64,000 nucleotides of DNA from Flavobacterium sinopsychrotolerans (GCF_900110375.1 NZ_FODN01000001.1:496001-560000), one strand, 5' to 3'. Counted from the stretch's first letter, positions 1 through 11,309 are shown. The notes: generated by a model from the letters alone, not told the origin. Made by a program: numbers and translations.

Positions 1-3000
1 AATTCGAAATCCATTCTGATAAGCGGACTAAACTGTTCAACTAAGTTAATATTTGACATAATCGTTTGGTTGAAAAAATTACCACTCGCATCTACTCCAT
101 TTGGCGTTTTATCATATTCAAAATTAGATCTAAATGCATTTATCGTGTAAGAAGCACGATAATTATGCTGCAAAGAGAATCGTTTGAAATTCTTCTTAAA
201 AAGTTCGTAACGCATCAACCCATTATATTTTACTGCCCAATTTGGAATTGGAAAACTTCTGAAAATTCCAAGGGAAACATCTGAAGCATTTCCGCCAGAA
301 TAAGCCGCTAAAAAAGCCGGCAACAATACCGCTTGATTATTTTTTCCATATCCTATTGGAAATCCTTCTAGATCTAAATTACTAGGATTATTAATGTCAA
401 TCCCCCGCTGTGTTGCTAATCGATTGGCAACGGTAAGTCTATTGGATCTAAAATCATCAAATGCTTCCGACATATTTTCATCGCTTGCTGAGAATGCTGT
501 TTTTATTAAAACCGTTGAAATTGAAAAAATACCAGTATGATAAGGTGATCTGGCATTATAAACACCATTTGTGACATCATATTGCTCTGAGAAATTCTCA
601 GAAAACGCTCGGTCTAATGTCAAATCAACTTTCAAATCCGGAAATAGGTCGACATTCGCAGTAGCTTTAAATAATTTATTAGTTACCTGTGAGAAATTTT
701 GGTTAAAATCAGGGTAATTCGTCAACCAACCGTTTTTCGCAGCTTCATATCGCACATCATCTTGACTTCCAAAAATAAAACCTAACGACGGTCTTGACGA
801 CCCTAAAAATCCTATACTTGGTGTATATCCTGGTAAAACCGTACCACTGTTGTAGGTATAATTCATTTGAATATTTTTAACGCTCGTTAAAATACCCATC
901 AGCCCATCAACAAAAGGGTTATTCTTGTCTGCTGGATTAACAGGATTCGTATTCACGATTTTCTCTCCCGGTTTAGGCGCAGCTACTTTAGGTTTCGAAG
1001 ATTTATTTACTGGAGCTTTTGTCAATCCTAAGTATTTATATAGAGCATCCATATTGAATGTTGCGTTCAGATTATTTGAGCTTGCGTTTTGAATGGTATT
1101 ACCTAGATTATACTTACTCCCTTCAATTTCTATTTCAGATAAGGCATTCGAAGTTCGCTGCCAACTATAGTCTCCTGTGTAGGAATAGTTCGCTTTAACA
1201 AAACTAAATAATGGTATCTTATTAATAGGTATTTCGTAATTCAAAACTAATTGTTGCATGTGTTGATTAGGATCGCCAATATCCCAATAACTGTCCCAAA
1301 TAGTAAAACTTTCAATAGGTTCATTATCCTCATTCAAGTAGTTTTTTACAATATTACTCGATGATGCGGTATAATTCAACTTCAACGATTTAGTCAAGTT
1401 ATAATTAAATCCGTATTGATAATTAAATGCAAAATTTCTTCGGTACAAAGGGTCTAACCCTATACCTTCTACCTCAACCTGTCTAAATTGTTGACGGTTG
1501 TATTGTCTGTTTATATTAGTATTAAAAAAGATATTAGCAGGTAAATAATTAAAATTGAAATCACTTAATAATTTCCAGTAATCACTCTTTTTCATAAATT
1601 TAGTCTTCTTGAATGGCTCCACCGATTTAGACTTAAAAGCATAGGCATAATCAACCGAAGAGTTCACTTGCTGATCTACATAATCTTCGATTTCAAAATC
1701 ATGTCTTTCGACCTCGTTAAAAGATTGAGAGAAAGTAAAATTTTCCGGATCATATACGTGTTGTTTTTGCTCTGGACTACGCTCTTTTTTTACTCCAATA
1801 AAGTTGATACTTTTTCGTTTTGTGTAATCAATTGCTCTATTGGTAATGTTTTCTTTTTTTGCTTCATCTGAAGTATTGTCAAGCAACTGTTTTAATTTTA
1901 TATCTTGATTAAAAGGGTCGTATTCCGGGGTTATGATTTCCTCACCAATAGCATAATTAAACGGCAAATTAATTCCCCATTTTTGCGGCAATAATTTCCC
2001 AAGATTTAAATTGGTTACAATATTATATTGTCGCGTATCCTCTCGATTTCTTTCATTAGGTCCTTGTTCCAATGCCCCAAAACCAATGGTGCTTTTTCTT
2101 CCTGAAGCTGAAACGGTTGCAAAATCAGCCAAATTTGAATCTACATTCAAAACAGCAGCCATTCCACCTTGGTTATCCATATCAGCCAAGCGGAGTTCAT
2201 TAAACCAAACTTCCCCTTTGATATCGTTACGGAGGTCACTGTTTTTCACCCCAACCATAAGCGTTCTCACTAATCCAAAGTTCGGATTTCCTTTAATTCC
2301 CAATCTTAATTTACTATTACCATCACCGTCTGGATTACTGTCATCACTGTCCGGATAATAAATACCATCCAAAGGCAGCGTACTTTGATCGATAGTCATT
2401 GCAAGAATTTTCAATTTGGTCAATAAAGCCAATGACAAATCAATTTCATTTTCTTCAGGCCAAACCACTTCAGCACTCAATGGAGAACAGTCTGAATTCG
2501 ATGCAGACGAAGGAGTCGTAACTTTTAAAGGAATTTCAATCTGGTAAAAATTTTGAGTAAAATCATTCCCAAAACGAATAAAACCAACCATCTGATTGTC
2601 TTGAAGTGCAATTTCGCCTGGCAGAGATTCAGCGTGTAAAAACATTTTCAATTTCTTGAATTGACGCATATCAATACTCACATTTTTAAAAACGGCTCTT
2701 GAATCTTCTGGTTCTAAACCATCTCCAGAAACCCGCAATGCCAACGACTGTTCGTTTTGATTGATCACTGTATTATTGTTATACAACTGCTCGCGTTCTA
2801 CTCCCGGAGGTGTAACGTAATTAACAGGACATCGCTCATTGTTCTCTTGTACGTTTACCGCTAATACGTCTAAATTAGTATTATCATCATCTATATTCGT
2901 ATCATTAAAATCTAGTGTATTCGTGTATCGTCTCCATTCACCGCGAACCAAATCCAGTGCTCCAAAACGAACTGTAACTTGTTCTTCAAAACCCGTCATA

Positions 3001-6000
3001 AACATCCTCATGAAACGTATCGATCTAAAATCAGATATGTTTCCTATCGTGTTCTCGGGTTGTGAAACTGGAATTTTAAACTGAATCCATCTCGCATCTG
3101 TATTGGACCCATCGGGAAGGGTTACCTGAGTATTTCTGATGTCCGTAATGTAATTTTGACCAATTTTCATGTTGGGTTCAACAGCAATACTATATTCATA
3201 ATACGCATTAATCGTATTCATTGTATTGTCCCTGTTAATATCTTCTACATCCGGCACTGTTGATGACCCTCTATTGTTATCGTTAATCTCAACGGGGGAG
3301 TTTGCTTCAGTTCCATTGTAATTTTTATATCGTTCTACAATACCTCCCGATGCGTTCAAATAAAATCTGTAGTCATCTGCTGCAGGATCCAGTTCAGAAG
3401 CAAAATTTGTGTAGACCGATCCTTCATTGGCATTAGCCAAACCATCTAAACCAATATCTTGATTTTTTCTATTGTCAGCGTTGGTATCAAAAGCATAAAT
3501 TAGCGATTGAGAAGCAGGAACATCTCCCCACAATGGCTGTGGATTTACCAATATCTGATCAGGTCCAAGTCCATTTTCATATTGTTTTCTTCCGTCCTTC
3601 AACACATCCTCGGATATTTCACCTAAATTAAAATAGATCTTCCCTGTATTCGACTGCGGTACTTGTCCATTTCCTACATAAGGATCTAACACCCAAAACT
3701 GAATATATTCAACATTTCCTTGTTCGAAATTAGTAGAATTTAATGCCCGCATAATTCCCCCAAAATTGTCTCTTGGACTTGAATCTATAGTTGAACTATT
3801 ATTATAAGGCCCTCTTTCTGATGGATAATAACTCAAATCTAATGTATTTACAACTTGTGATTGTCCTTGAGCAATATCAGTCAAAGGATATAATTCTTCA
3901 CTGTAAATTCTTCTTGTAGTGTTAAATGATAAATCTTCGTTTGAAATTCCTGATGGTTTTTGAGCATAAAATATAGGATCGATGGCATACCAAGCCAATT
4001 TAGCTCGTTTAAATCCATAACTTAAATCGTTTGCGTTCGCATTGAAGTTGTACGTGCTTGAAGTATTTCTATCCGGTGTTGATGCTAAACTCCAAGCATA
4101 AGGGGAACGCATATCTATAGTAGATTGAGATCCTTCAAAATCATCTACATAAATGGTTGATTCTCCTTGAAATTGATCGGCTTTTGGGGAATCCGGTTTT
4201 AAAAATGCAATTTCTCCTCTCACGGAAAGATTAGAAGGCACATCAGTATCCAAATTGGGTAACATATTTACCAATCGAGTTAAAAAAGGCACTTCAGTTG
4301 AAAAATTAGTATTGAATCCAAAAATGGTATTATTTACGGATTCCTGACCAAAACTCGATTTCTGGGTAAATGGTCTTTCGGTCATTTTTAAAAAAGTACC
4401 TCCAACTAAGAAATTATCGGATATTTTATGTTCTACATTTACTCCCATGAACCTTCTGGTTTGTTGGCCAAAAACAGAATTATTCTCCAGAGATACTTCA
4501 ATGGGTGTATTTGAAGCTTGAAGTGAGGGATCTAAAATTTGCACTCTTCCCAATTGGTAATTTACACTATAATCTATTCCTTCTACTAAAACTCTACCCG
4601 CTGCAGTTACCACTACAGATCCTTGGGGTACATTAAAAGCACCAATAGGTATTCCGTCCCCGCTTGTCGATTTGTATTTTCCTCGAAGTAAAAATTTATT
4701 CTTATCGCTATCTTGTAAGGCTCCTGATTGTGTACTGCTGTACATATTACGGAACACATATTTCTTTTGATTCGGATTATAGGTATTAGCATCCTCGTAA
4801 TTTTCACTAGAACCAGTATATGATAATTTAGAAAATAATAATTCTCCAAAAGGTTCTTTGTTCGTGAAAATTATTCTTCCGTTTTGAGCATCTACTGTTA
4901 AACCTGGCATAAAATCAAAAAAACCATCGCCGCCAGTTTGTGGATCATTGTTGTAGTTTAATTTGTCCAAATTAAACACTTTTAGCAATGGGGTTTCGGC
5001 CACTTTGTTTTCAGGCAACGGATTAACGGGAAAAGGACTTCCCTCGACAGCTGTAATATAATTTAATGGAGATGGATCGGTGTAAAGAATATTAAATCTA
5101 AAATCTTCTTGTTTCACTTGATAAGCACCAGGGATTTGATAGATATTTTTCATCATCAAATTCCAAACCGGATTCTTAACATTTGTCAAATTACTTTTCA
5201 ACATTTTCAAGATCAAACTTTGCGAGATAACGGCTTGGTTTGAAGGACTGTTCCCGGTCACTACAGTTGCATCCACTCCGTCATTACCAAATTCCCCAAC
5301 TTGATATACTTGATCACCTATGGTATATTGATAAGCCACAGCAAGAACTTCATCGTTAGCTAATCGCTGTTGCAATGAGATGTAACCTAATTGTGCATTA
5401 AAAGTATATTCGTTTGGATTCAGTTTTCTGGCATTTTCCAATTTAGAGTAATCCTGACCTTCGCTTACCGTAACATTAAATCCAGAATTTGCCGTTACAA
5501 TTTCACGTATATTTGGATTTAACAAACCGCCTCCTGTATTTATCTGTGCAGGATCATAATCATTATTTGAATTATCAGTAGGCGAATCTAAAGAATTATT
5601 AAAAATTCCCGTAGAAGGATCTAAGACAACAACTTCATTATCATCTAAACCTGACAATTGACCTTCTCCTAAATCCTGCAGCGCAATAATATTTCTTAAA
5701 TTATTATTGGTAGTCGTTACGCGATTTTGTTTATTGGTAACCCAAATTTCGATACGAGAAATTTGAACTCTACTATCAATAAAAGGATAATTAATTAATG
5801 ATTTATCGTATTTATTCCTAAAATATTGGGATAAGAAAAAATGCCTGTCACTGTCATAATCCAAGGCAAACATTTCAAATTCTTCAATTTTTCCTCCTCC
5901 TTGAGCAACTATACTTTTAGTTTGTGATTTCTGCTCTGAGAAAACGCCTGTAATTGTAGTTTTACCAAACTGTAATTGTGTTTTTACTCCAAATAAACTT

Positions 6001-6713
6001 TGCGCTCCCCTGATTAAAGAACTATTCAAAGGCATGCTTACATTTCCTACCTCAATTTTTTGAATAATATCATCTTCTGACGGGGCATACTCTAACTTAA
6101 TTAAGTTTTGAAAAGCAAAAGTAGACTGTGTATCATAATTCGCATTTACACTGAGCCGAGTTCCTACTTTACCCATCAAACTCATACTGATTCTCTGATC
6201 AAAATCGAAAGAAATATTAGATCGGTTTCGAGGAGAAAATGATGGATTGTCTTGTTTTGTATAACGCATTCCTAAATCCATTTCTATAGATCCGGTTGGC
6301 TTTACGTCTATAGTATTACTTCCAAAAACAGATTCAAAAAGCCCTGATTTTATGTAATATCGTGGCAATAAATCTTTTTTCGCAGCTTCGCTTCCTTCTT
6401 TTTTCCCATCAATAGCATCTCCCTTTTTCCTGAAATAATCACGCATAGATTCTTTCAAGACAAGTCTTTCATACTCTTTTGGTGTTAAAATAATAGGGTA
6501 ATTAATGGAAAATCCATCGACAGTATTAGTATAAACGTAACGATCCGTAACTGGGTCATAAGTATAGGCCGAAAGAATGCTCTGAGAATCTTTCAATTGA
6601 ACTTTTCCAATCGAAAATTTATTTTTAATGGTATCCTGAGCCTGCTGTCCTACCTGAGCTTGCGAAACAAATCCACAAAATAAAACAAGCAAAAAAATAT
6701 AAATTTTATGCAT
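1..6713 (-). CDS. sprA: SprA, outer-membrane translocon of the type IX secretion system (3' end outside window)
   Basis: The frame is open from an ATG at 6713 to the left edge, about 2237 codons, and reads as SprA at both ends (near the start QLKDSQSILSAYTYDPVTDR, at the edge VEQFSPLIRMDFE). SprA in Flavobacterium is about 2400 residues, so roughly the last 150-170 are missing because of the window edge, not because of a mutation. The N-terminus MHKIYIFLLVLFCGFVSQAQ is a signal peptide with cleavage near AQ. In the family SprA forms a giant beta-barrel through which T9SS cargo, including gliding adhesins, crosses the outer membrane. The start lies 25 bp downstream of the ruvA stop, so the two are probably co-transcribed. 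I checked the frame only by translating parts of it. Confidence 0.95.
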   Translation of the reverse strand, partial: MHKIYIFLLVLFCGFVSQAQVGQQAQDTIKNKFSIGKVQLKDSQSILSAYTYDPVTDRYVYTNTVDGFSINYPIILTPKEYERLVLKESMRDYFRKKGDAIDGKKEGSEAAKKDLLPRYYIKSGLFESVFGSNTIDVKPTGSIEMDLGMRYTKQDNPSFSPRNRSNISFDFDQRISMSLMGKVGTRLSVNANYDTQSTFAFQNLIKLEYAPSEDDIIQKIEVGNVSMPLNSSLIRGAQSLFGVKTQLQFGKTTITGVFSEQKSQTKSIVAQGGGKIEEFEMFALDYDSDRHFFLSQYFRNKYDKSLINYPFIDSRVQISRIEIWVTNKQNRVTTTNNNLRNIIALQDLGEGQLSGLDDNEVVVLDPSTGIFNNSLDSPTDNSNNDYDPAQINTGGGLLNPNIREIVTANSGFNVTVSEGQDYSKLENARKLNPNEYTFNAQLGYISLQQRLANDEVLAVAYQYTIGDQVYQVGEFGNDGVDATVVTGNSPSNQAVISQSLILKMLKSNLTNVKNPVWNLMMKNIYQIPGAYQVKQEDFRFNILYTDPSPLNYITAVEGSPFPVNPLPENKVAETPLLKVFNLDKLNYNNDPQTGGDGFFDFMPGLTVDAQNGRIIFTNKEPFGELLFSKLSYTGSSENYEDANTYNPNQKKYVFRNMYSSTQSGALQDSDKNKFLLRGKYKSTSGDGIPIGAFNVPQGSVVVTAAGRVLVEGIDYSVNYQLGRVQILDPSLQASNTPIEVSLENNSVFGQQTRRFMGVNVEHKISDNFLVGGTFLKMTERPFTQKSSFGQESVNNTIFGFNTNFSTEVPFLTRLVNMLPNLDTDVPSNLSVRGEIAFLKPDSPKADQFQGESTIYVDDFEGSQSTIDMRSPYAWSLASTPDRNTSSTYNFNANANDLSYGFKRAKLAWYAIDPIFYAQKPSGISNEDLSFNTTRRIYSEELYPLTDIAQGQSQVVNTLDLSYYPSERGPYNNSSTIDSSPRDNFGGIMRALNSTNFEQGNVEYIQFWVLDPYVGNGQVPQSNTGKIYFNLGEISEDVLKDGRKQYENGLGPDQILVNPQPLWGDVPASQSLIYAFDTNADNRKNQDIGLDGLANANEGSVYTNFASELDPAADDYRFYLNASGGIVERYKNYNGTEANSPVEINDNNRGSSTVPDVEDINRDNTMNTINAYYEYSIAVEPNMKIGQNYITDIRNTQVTLPDGSNTDARWIQFKIPVSQPENTIGNISDFRSIRFMRMFMTGFEEQVTVRFGALDLVRGEWRRYTNTLDFNDTNIDDDNTNLDVLAVNVQENNERCPVNYVTPPGVEREQLYNNNTVINQNEQSLALRVSGDGLEPEDSRAVFKNVSIDMRQFKKLKMFLHAESLPGEIALQDNQMVGFIRFGNDFTQNFYQIEIPLKVTTPSSASNSDCSPLSAEVVWPEENEIDLSLALLTKLKILAMTIDQSTLPLDGIYYPDSDDSNPDGDGNSKLRLGIKGNPNFGLVRTLMVGVKNSDLRNDIKGEVWFNELRLADMDNQGGMAAVLNVDSNLADFATVSASGRKSTIGFGALEQGPNERNREDTRQYNIVTNLNLGKLLPQKWGINLPFNYAIGEEIITPEYDPFNQDIKLKQLLDNTSDEAKKENITNRAIDYTKRKSINFIGVKKERSPEQKQHVYDPENFTFSQSFNEVERHDFEIEDYVDQQVNSSVDYAYAFKSKSVEPFKKTKFMKKSDYWKLLSDFNFNYLPANIFFNTNINRQYNRQQFRQVEVEGIGLDPLYRRNFAFNYQYGFNYNLTKSLKLNYTASSSNIVKNYLNEDNEPIESFTIWDSYWDIGDPNQHMQQLVLNYEIPINKIPLFSFVKANYSYTGDYSWQRTSNALSEIEIEGSKYNLGNTIQNASSNNLNATFNMDALYKYLGLTKAPVNKSSKPKVAAPKPGEKIVNTNPVNPADKNNPFVDGLMGILTSVKNIQMNYTYNSGTVLPGYTPSIGFLGSSRPSLGFIFGSQDDVRYEAAKNGWLTNYPDFNQNFSQVTNKLFKATANVDLFPDLKVDLTLDRAFSENFSEQYDVTNGVYNARSPYHTGIFSISTVLIKTAFSASDENMSEAFDDFRSNRLTVANRLATQRGIDINNPSNLDLEGFPIGYGKNNQAVLLPAFLAAYSGGNASDVSLGIFRSFPIPNWAVKYNGLMRYELFKKNFKRFSLQHNYRASYTINAFRSNFEYDKTPNGVDASGNFFNQTIMSNINLVEQFSPLIRMDFE

Positions 6714-6738
6714 ACAACTCGTGTTACTTGAATACCTT

Positions 6739-7320
6739 TTATAGGTTTTTTAAAGCTTTTTTAATGATTGATTCTACTGAAGCTTCTGGATCTTCTTTCA
6801 CAATCTTTTCTATAATTTTTTCTGAAGATTTTCGTACAAATCCCAAAACTTCTAAAGCTGATAACGCCTCATCTCGATTTGTATTGCTTTGTGACATAGA
6901 AACTTCATCTAAATCATACAATTTTAATACTTTTTCTTTTAAATCCAGTATTACTCTTTGTGCCGTTTTGCTGCCAATTCCTTTTGCAGATTGTATTGTT
7001 ACAACATCTCCAGATGCAATCGCATTAGTGACTTGCTTTGGATCTAATGAAGAAAGCATTGTTCTTGCTATACTGGCTCCTATTCCGGAAACGGATAATA
7101 ACAATTTAAAAATCTCTCTTTCTGATTTTTCCACAAAACCAAATAGTGTATGCGCATCTTCTTTTATTTGAAGATACGTATACACTTTTATAAAATCTGT
7201 ATTGGGAAGCAAAGAATAGGTATGTAAGGAAATATTTACGTGATAACCAACCCCTCCACAATCAATTATTATATGTGTTGGTGATTTTTCTACTAATTTT
7301 CCTTGAATGTGTGCTATCAT
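6739..7320 (-). CDS. ruvA: Holliday junction branch migration protein RuvA
   Basis: 193 residues, normal RuvA length. Residues 1-62 are the OB-fold domain (CGGVGYHVNIS). Two helix-hairpin-helix motifs follow near 70-130 (SVSGIGASIARTML and SAKGIGSKTAQRVI), which contact the DNA backbone. A short C-terminal helical domain (about 148-193) would bind RuvB. RuvA tetramers hold the four-way junction while RuvB hexamers pump DNA. ruvB lies 11.5 kb away at 18811 rather than adjacent, so there is no ruvAB operon here. The 25-bp gap to sprA suggests a shared transcript. The gene starts at ATG 7320. Confidence 0.96.
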   Translation of the reverse strand: MIAHIQGKLVEKSPTHIIIDCGGVGYHVNISLHTYSLLPNTDFIKVYTYLQIKEDAHTLFGFVEKSEREIFKLLLSVSGIGASIARTMLSSLDPKQVTNAIASGDVVTIQSAKGIGSKTAQRVILDLKEKVLKLYDLDEVSMSQSNTNRDEALSALEVLGFVRKSSEKIIEKIVKEDPEASVESIIKKALKNL

Positions 7321-7419
7321 GAATTATAAATATATCACCAAATATAACAAAATTAGCATACCTTTTAATTATTTTCATCAATTTAACTATCTTCTGGAGT
7401 ACAGAATATTAAACTAATT

Positions 7420-9702
7420 TTATTTTATTATTTTCTTGTCTTTTTCTTGAGCATCTATCACGGCAATAGCTGCCATATTAACCATTTCCTCCACACTGGC
7501 ACCCAATTGAAATATATGAACTGGTTTTCCCATTCCTAACATGATAGGCCCTATAGAGTCTACTTTATTCAATTCTTTCAAAAGCTTATAAGTAATATTT
7601 GCGGATTCAAGATTTGGAAAAATCAATGTGTTTACTTTTTTTCCGGCTAATTTAGAAAAAGGAAATTTTTCTTTTAGCATTTCTGGGTTCAGTGCAAAAT
7701 CCGCCTGAAGTTCGCCATCAATAACTATCTCTGGATAATTTTTATGCAAATATGTTACCGCTTCTCTAACTTTACTAGCACTTTCATTTGTTGAAGAACC
7801 AAAATTAGAATATGATATCATTGCAATTACGGGCTCAACACCAAACATTTTTGCTGTTTTTGCAGTCATAATAGCAATTTTAGCTAAATCGTCCGCTGAA
7901 GGATTAATGTTTATAGCAGTATCTGACAAAAACATTGGTCCACGAGCCGTCATCATAATGTTTGTAGTAGCAACAATGGATGCTCCCGGTGCTTTTTCGA
8001 TAAGTTGCAACATTGGTTTCACAACAGACGGGTAACTTCTGGAATGCCCCGTTACTAAAGCGTCCGCCTCTCCTTCATTGACCATCATGGCCGCAAAATA
8101 GTTTCTTTCACGCATTAATTTTTGAGCATCTAACAAGGATATCCCTCGTCTTTGTCTGGATGACCAGTAGGTAGTAGCAAATCTATTTCTTCTGGACTCT
8201 TCTTCTTTAATTTTTGGATCAATGATTGGAACATCGGCATCAAATCCTATTTCTTCTTTTAATTCTAAAATAATTTCTTTGTTCCCTAGTAAAATTGGAA
8301 AACCTATTCCTTCTTCGAACACAATTTGTGCTGCTTTAAGAACATCTAAATGATCCGCCTCTGCAAAAACAATTCTTTTAGGATCCATCTTAGCTCTATT
8401 GGCAATCAAACGAACCATTTTATTATCATTCCCTAAACGATCTAAAAGTTCCTCTTCGTACTTTTTCCAATCTGTAATAGGATTCAAAGCAACTCCGGAA
8501 TCCATTGCTGCTTTGGCCACAGCCGGTGCAACAATAGTTATTAATCTTGGGTCAAAAGGTTTAGGAATAATATATTCTCGTCCAAAATTTAATTTTGTCG
8601 CACCATAAGCAACATTTACTTGTTCTGGAACAGATTCTTTAGTCAATGAGGCCAATGCTCTCACGGCGGCCATCTTCATGGCTTCATTAATTTTTGTTGC
8701 ACGGACATCTAATGCACCTCTAAAAATATAAGGAAATCCAAGAACGTTATTTACCTGATTAGGATAATCCGAACGACCGGTAGCCATAATTACATCTTTA
8801 CGAGTTGCTACTGCAAGATTATAGTCTATTTCCGGATCAGGATTTGCCATGGCAAAAACAATCGGATTATCAGCCATTCCCAATAACATTTGCGGAGACA
8901 TAATATCTCCTGTTGACAATCCCAAGAAAACATCAGCATTAACTAATGCTTCTTCAAGACTCATTGGTTTTATGTCTTTTGCATATTTTTGCTGTAAAAC
9001 AGACAGGGAGGCATTGTCCTTAGTCAAGACTCCTTTACTGTTGAACATTAATATATTTTCTATTTTCACACCCAACAAAACATACAAATCTGCACAGGCA
9101 AGAGCTGCAGAACCGGCTCCTGAAACTACCAACTTCACATCTTCTGCTTTTTTGTCTGCTAATTCTAAAGCATTCAATAATGCTGCAGATGATATGATGG
9201 CTGTACCATGCTGATCATCGTGCATTACAGGAATATTTAATTCTTCCACCAATCGTCTTTCAATTTCAAAAGACTCTGGTGCTTTAATATCTTCTAAGTT
9301 AATTCCACCAAAAGTAGGCGCTATATTTTTAACCGTTTGAATGAATTCTTCTATATCTTTTGTTCCAATTTCGATGTCAAACACATCAATATCAGCAAAA
9401 ATTTTAAACAACAATCCTTTACCTTCCATCACTGGTTTTGATGCTTCCGGACCAATATCACCCAATCCTAAAACTGCTGTTCCATTTGTGATTACAGCAA
9501 CTAAATTTCCTTTTGCGGTATATTTATAAACGTTGTTTACATCTTTCGCTATTTCTAAACACGGCTCGGCTACGCCAGGAGAATAAGCTAAAGACAAATC
9601 TCTTTGTGTTGCATATTTCTTAGTCGGAACTACTTGAATTTTACCCGGAGTAGGCTTTGCGTGGTATAATAATGCTTCTCTTCTTTTGCTATTTTTGTTC
9701 AT
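7420..9702 (-). CDS. maeB: NADP-dependent malic enzyme with C-terminal phosphotransacetylase-like domain (MaeB type)
   Basis: 760 residues, the length of the bacterial two-domain malic enzyme. Residues 1 to about 425 are the malic enzyme part: the substrate motif [10 protein letters not shown], the [12 protein letters not shown] motif, and a Rossmann nucleotide site [15 protein letters not shown]. From about 430 to the end is a phosphotransacetylase-like domain ([34 protein letters not shown]), which in this family is catalytically silent and regulates oligomerisation and response to acetyl-CoA. The enzyme converts malate to pyruvate and CO2 with NADPH formation. A -7-like TATCTTTG lies at 9727-9734 on the minus strand. 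Probably monocistronic; a 99-bp gap separates it from ruvA. Confidence 0.95.
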   Translation of the reverse strand: MNKNSKRREALLYHAKPTPGKIQVVPTKKYATQRDLSLAYSPGVAEPCLEIAKDVNNVYKYTAKGNLVAVITNGTAVLGLGDIGPEASKPVMEGKGLLFKIFADIDVFDIEIGTKDIEEFIQTVKNIAPTFGGINLEDIKAPESFEIERRLVEELNIPVMHDDQHGTAIISSAALLNALELADKKAEDVKLVVSGAGSAALACADLYVLLGVKIENILMFNSKGVLTKDNASLSVLQQKYAKDIKPMSLEEALVNADVFLGLSTGDIMSPQMLLGMADNPIVFAMANPDPEIDYNLAVATRKDVIMATGRSDYPNQVNNVLGFPYIFRGALDVRATKINEAMKMAAVRALASLTKESVPEQVNVAYGATKLNFGREYIIPKPFDPRLITIVAPAVAKAAMDSGVALNPITDWKKYEEELLDRLGNDNKMVRLIANRAKMDPKRIVFAEADHLDVLKAAQIVFEEGIGFPILLGNKEIILELKEEIGFDADVPIIDPKIKEEESRRNRFATTYWSSRQRRGISLLDAQKLMRERNYFAAMMVNEGEADALVTGHSRSYPSVVKPMLQLIEKAPGASIVATTNIMMTARGPMFLSDTAININPSADDLAKIAIMTAKTAKMFGVEPVIAMISYSNFGSSTNESASKVREAVTYLHKNYPEIVIDGELQADFALNPEMLKEKFPFSKLAGKKVNTLIFPNLESANITYKLLKELNKVDSIGPIMLGMGKPVHIFQLGASVEEMVNMAAIAVIDAQEKDKKIIK

Positions 9703-9726
9703 TTTTTTAGATTTTATTCTAGCTTA

Positions 9727-9734
9727 CAAAGATA
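9727..9734 (-). promoter_or_regulatory. Candidate -7 element of the maeB promoter
   Basis: The minus strand reads TATCTTTG, matching the Bacteroidota -7 consensus TAnnTTTG, 25 nt before the maeB ATG. I see no TTG at the expected -33 distance, so this is a half-site call. Confidence 0.45.
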
Positions 9735-9809
9735 AGAGTCTTGATTTAAAAAAAGAGGACTTTTCACCCATTCTTTTGCATAAAAACAAGCCTGTTTTAA
9801 TTCCAAAAA

Positions 9810-9836
9810 AAAAAGCTACAGTAAATATAGCTTTTT
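9810..9836 (-). terminator. Terminator after the CBS-domain gene
   Basis: Perfect 9-bp stem (arms 9810-9818 and 9828-9836, AAAAAGCTA/TAGCTTTTT) with a 9-nt loop, followed on the minus strand by a run of T. It sits 26 nt beyond the stop of the CBS gene and separates it from maeB. Confidence 0.7.
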
Positions 9837-9861
9837 ATGATTACAACTTTTTTAATTCTTT

Positions 9862-10287
9862 TTATTGTGTAATGTAAGAATTTAAATGTTGGATGGTATC
9901 TTTTTGCATCTCGATTATGGCTTTTACCACGTCACTTATAGAGATAATCCCAATTACAACATTATTATCTAAAACGGGCAAATGCCTTACCCTTTTAGTA
10001 CTCATTAACTCCATGCAATATTCTAAATTATCTGATGGCTTTACAGTGACTATATCAGTTTCCATAATTTCATGAACGAAGGCCTTCTTAGAAGTTTTCG
10101 CTTTCAAAACAATTTTTCGAGCATAATCTCTTTCAGACAAAATTCCTTTCAGGATAGCATCTTCAATAATAAGAATTGCCCCAATGTTTTTTTCGCTCAT
10201 CACTGTCAATGCTTCGTAAACAGTGTTTGTCGAAAGTATGGAATAAACTTCCTTCCCTTTTGTGCTTAATATTTGATTTACAGTCAT
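9862..10287 (-). CDS. Two-CBS-domain protein, unknown ligand
   Basis: 141 residues made almost entirely of two CBS repeats (about 10-60 and 75-130). Repeat 1 contains EKNIGAILIIEDAILKGILS and repeat 2 TKRVRHLPVLDNNVVIGIIS, the usual CBS pattern of a strand, Gly and Asp/Glu turn. CBS pairs bind adenine nucleotides and act as energy or redox sensors. No catalytic or DNA-binding domain is attached, so the partner is unknown. It is upstream of maeB on the same strand, but a terminator hairpin lies between them, so an operon is unlikely. Stand-alone CBS proteins of this size are common in Flavobacteriia. Confidence 0.88.
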   Translation of the reverse strand: MTVNQILSTKGKEVYSILSTNTVYEALTVMSEKNIGAILIIEDAILKGILSERDYARKIVLKAKTSKKAFVHEIMETDIVTVKPSDNLEYCMELMSTKRVRHLPVLDNNVVIGIISISDVVKAIIEMQKDTIQHLNSYITQ

Positions 10288-10373
10288 ATCCGAAAATTTA
10301 AGTTGACTATAAAGTTAAAAAAAAAAACATAAAAAGGAAATAAATTCTAATAAGAATAACTTTCGGAGGTTTA

Positions 10374-11309
10374 TTACTCCAATTCTATAAAAGAACTAAT
10401 GTCAATATCAGCAGGAAGCCTACCAACATTTTGTAATTTCAGCACTGCTAGTTTTTGCGCTATAGTAATAGTATCATTAAAATTTTTATCCAAAAGCTGT
10501 GCATACAAAAAACCTGTCCAAAAAGCATCACCTGCACCTGTGGCATCTTTTATCTCAAGAACTGGAATTGCTTTTTGATGAAAAAGCCCAAATTTTTTGT
10601 CTGATAAAACTACTCCTTCTTTCCCTTTTGTCAAGCAAATAGTTGAAGCGCCCAAATTATGAAAATATTCAAAAATAAAATCTTCCGTTTTTGATTCTGA
10701 AAATAACCTGTAGCAGTCGTCTTCACTTAGTTTCACTAAAGGATCCGTTGCCAAATACTCTTTTAATACCAATTTAGCTTCGTCTCTATCATTCCAAATT
10801 CGTTCCGAAAAATTAATATCAATACTTGTTTTCAGTCCCAATTGCTTCGCTCTTTTAGCACTTTCAAGAATCGTGGTACGAGCAGGATCTTTACTTAATG
10901 CGAAACAAGTTGTATGAAAAATTTTAGCACTTTCAAGTAAATCATCTGTAATTTGACTTGGGTCAATTTGAGAGTCAGCTTCTCTAAATGGAATAAAATC
11001 AGGGGTTCCCGTAGATTTAGAGACAAATATTACCGAAGTTGGCATATGATCAATTTTTTTTACATGAGAAGTAATAACATTATTCGCCTTCAATTTACGA
11101 ACAATATATTCTCCTAATCCATCTTGACCACAAGTGGCTACTAAAACTGAATTCAAGCCTAATCTTGTTGCATTAACAGCAACATTTGTAGGGGATCCAC
11201 CTAAAAATCGGTGAAAATCTTTAGTTCTATTTATTGAAGTATCAATTTGATGACCAATAAAATCAATTAAAACTTCCCCAATACAAATTATATCAATAGA
11301 TTTTTTCAT
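10374..11309 (-). CDS. PfkB-family sugar kinase, probable fructokinase
   Basis: 311 residues, normal for the ribokinase/PfkB family. The first signature FLGGSPTNVAVNATRLG is at about 34-50, and the C-terminal signature with the catalytic base Asp, DATGAGDAFWTGF, is at about 255-267. The N-terminal IDIICIGEVLIDF is typical of bacterial fructokinases. Last gene of the four-gene minus-strand saccharide operon, 5 nt after the glycosidase stop. Inference: if the glycosidase releases fructose from sucrose, this kinase makes fructose-6-phosphate. 2-keto-3-deoxygluconate or another sugar cannot be excluded from sequence alone. Confidence 0.87.
   Translation of the reverse strand: MKKSIDIICIGEVLIDFIGHQIDTSINRTKDFHRFLGGSPTNVAVNATRLGLNSVLVATCGQDGLGEYIVRKLKANNVITSHVKKIDHMPTSVIFVSKSTGTPDFIPFREADSQIDPSQITDDLLESAKIFHTTCFALSKDPARTTILESAKRAKQLGLKTSIDINFSERIWNDRDEAKLVLKEYLATDPLVKLSEDDCYRLFSESKTEDFIFEYFHNLGASTICLTKGKEGVVLSDKKFGLFHQKAIPVLEIKDATGAGDAFWTGFLYAQLLDKNFNDTITIAQKLAVLKLQNVGRLPADIDISSFIELE

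Noticed and set aside
2011-2358. 115-codon plus-strand frame opposite sprA
   Set aside because: Antisense to a long intact sprA frame; no independent support.
6728-7171. 147-codon plus-strand frame opposite ruvA
   Set aside because: Antisense shadow of ruvA; Ser/Ile-rich low-quality protein with no family features.
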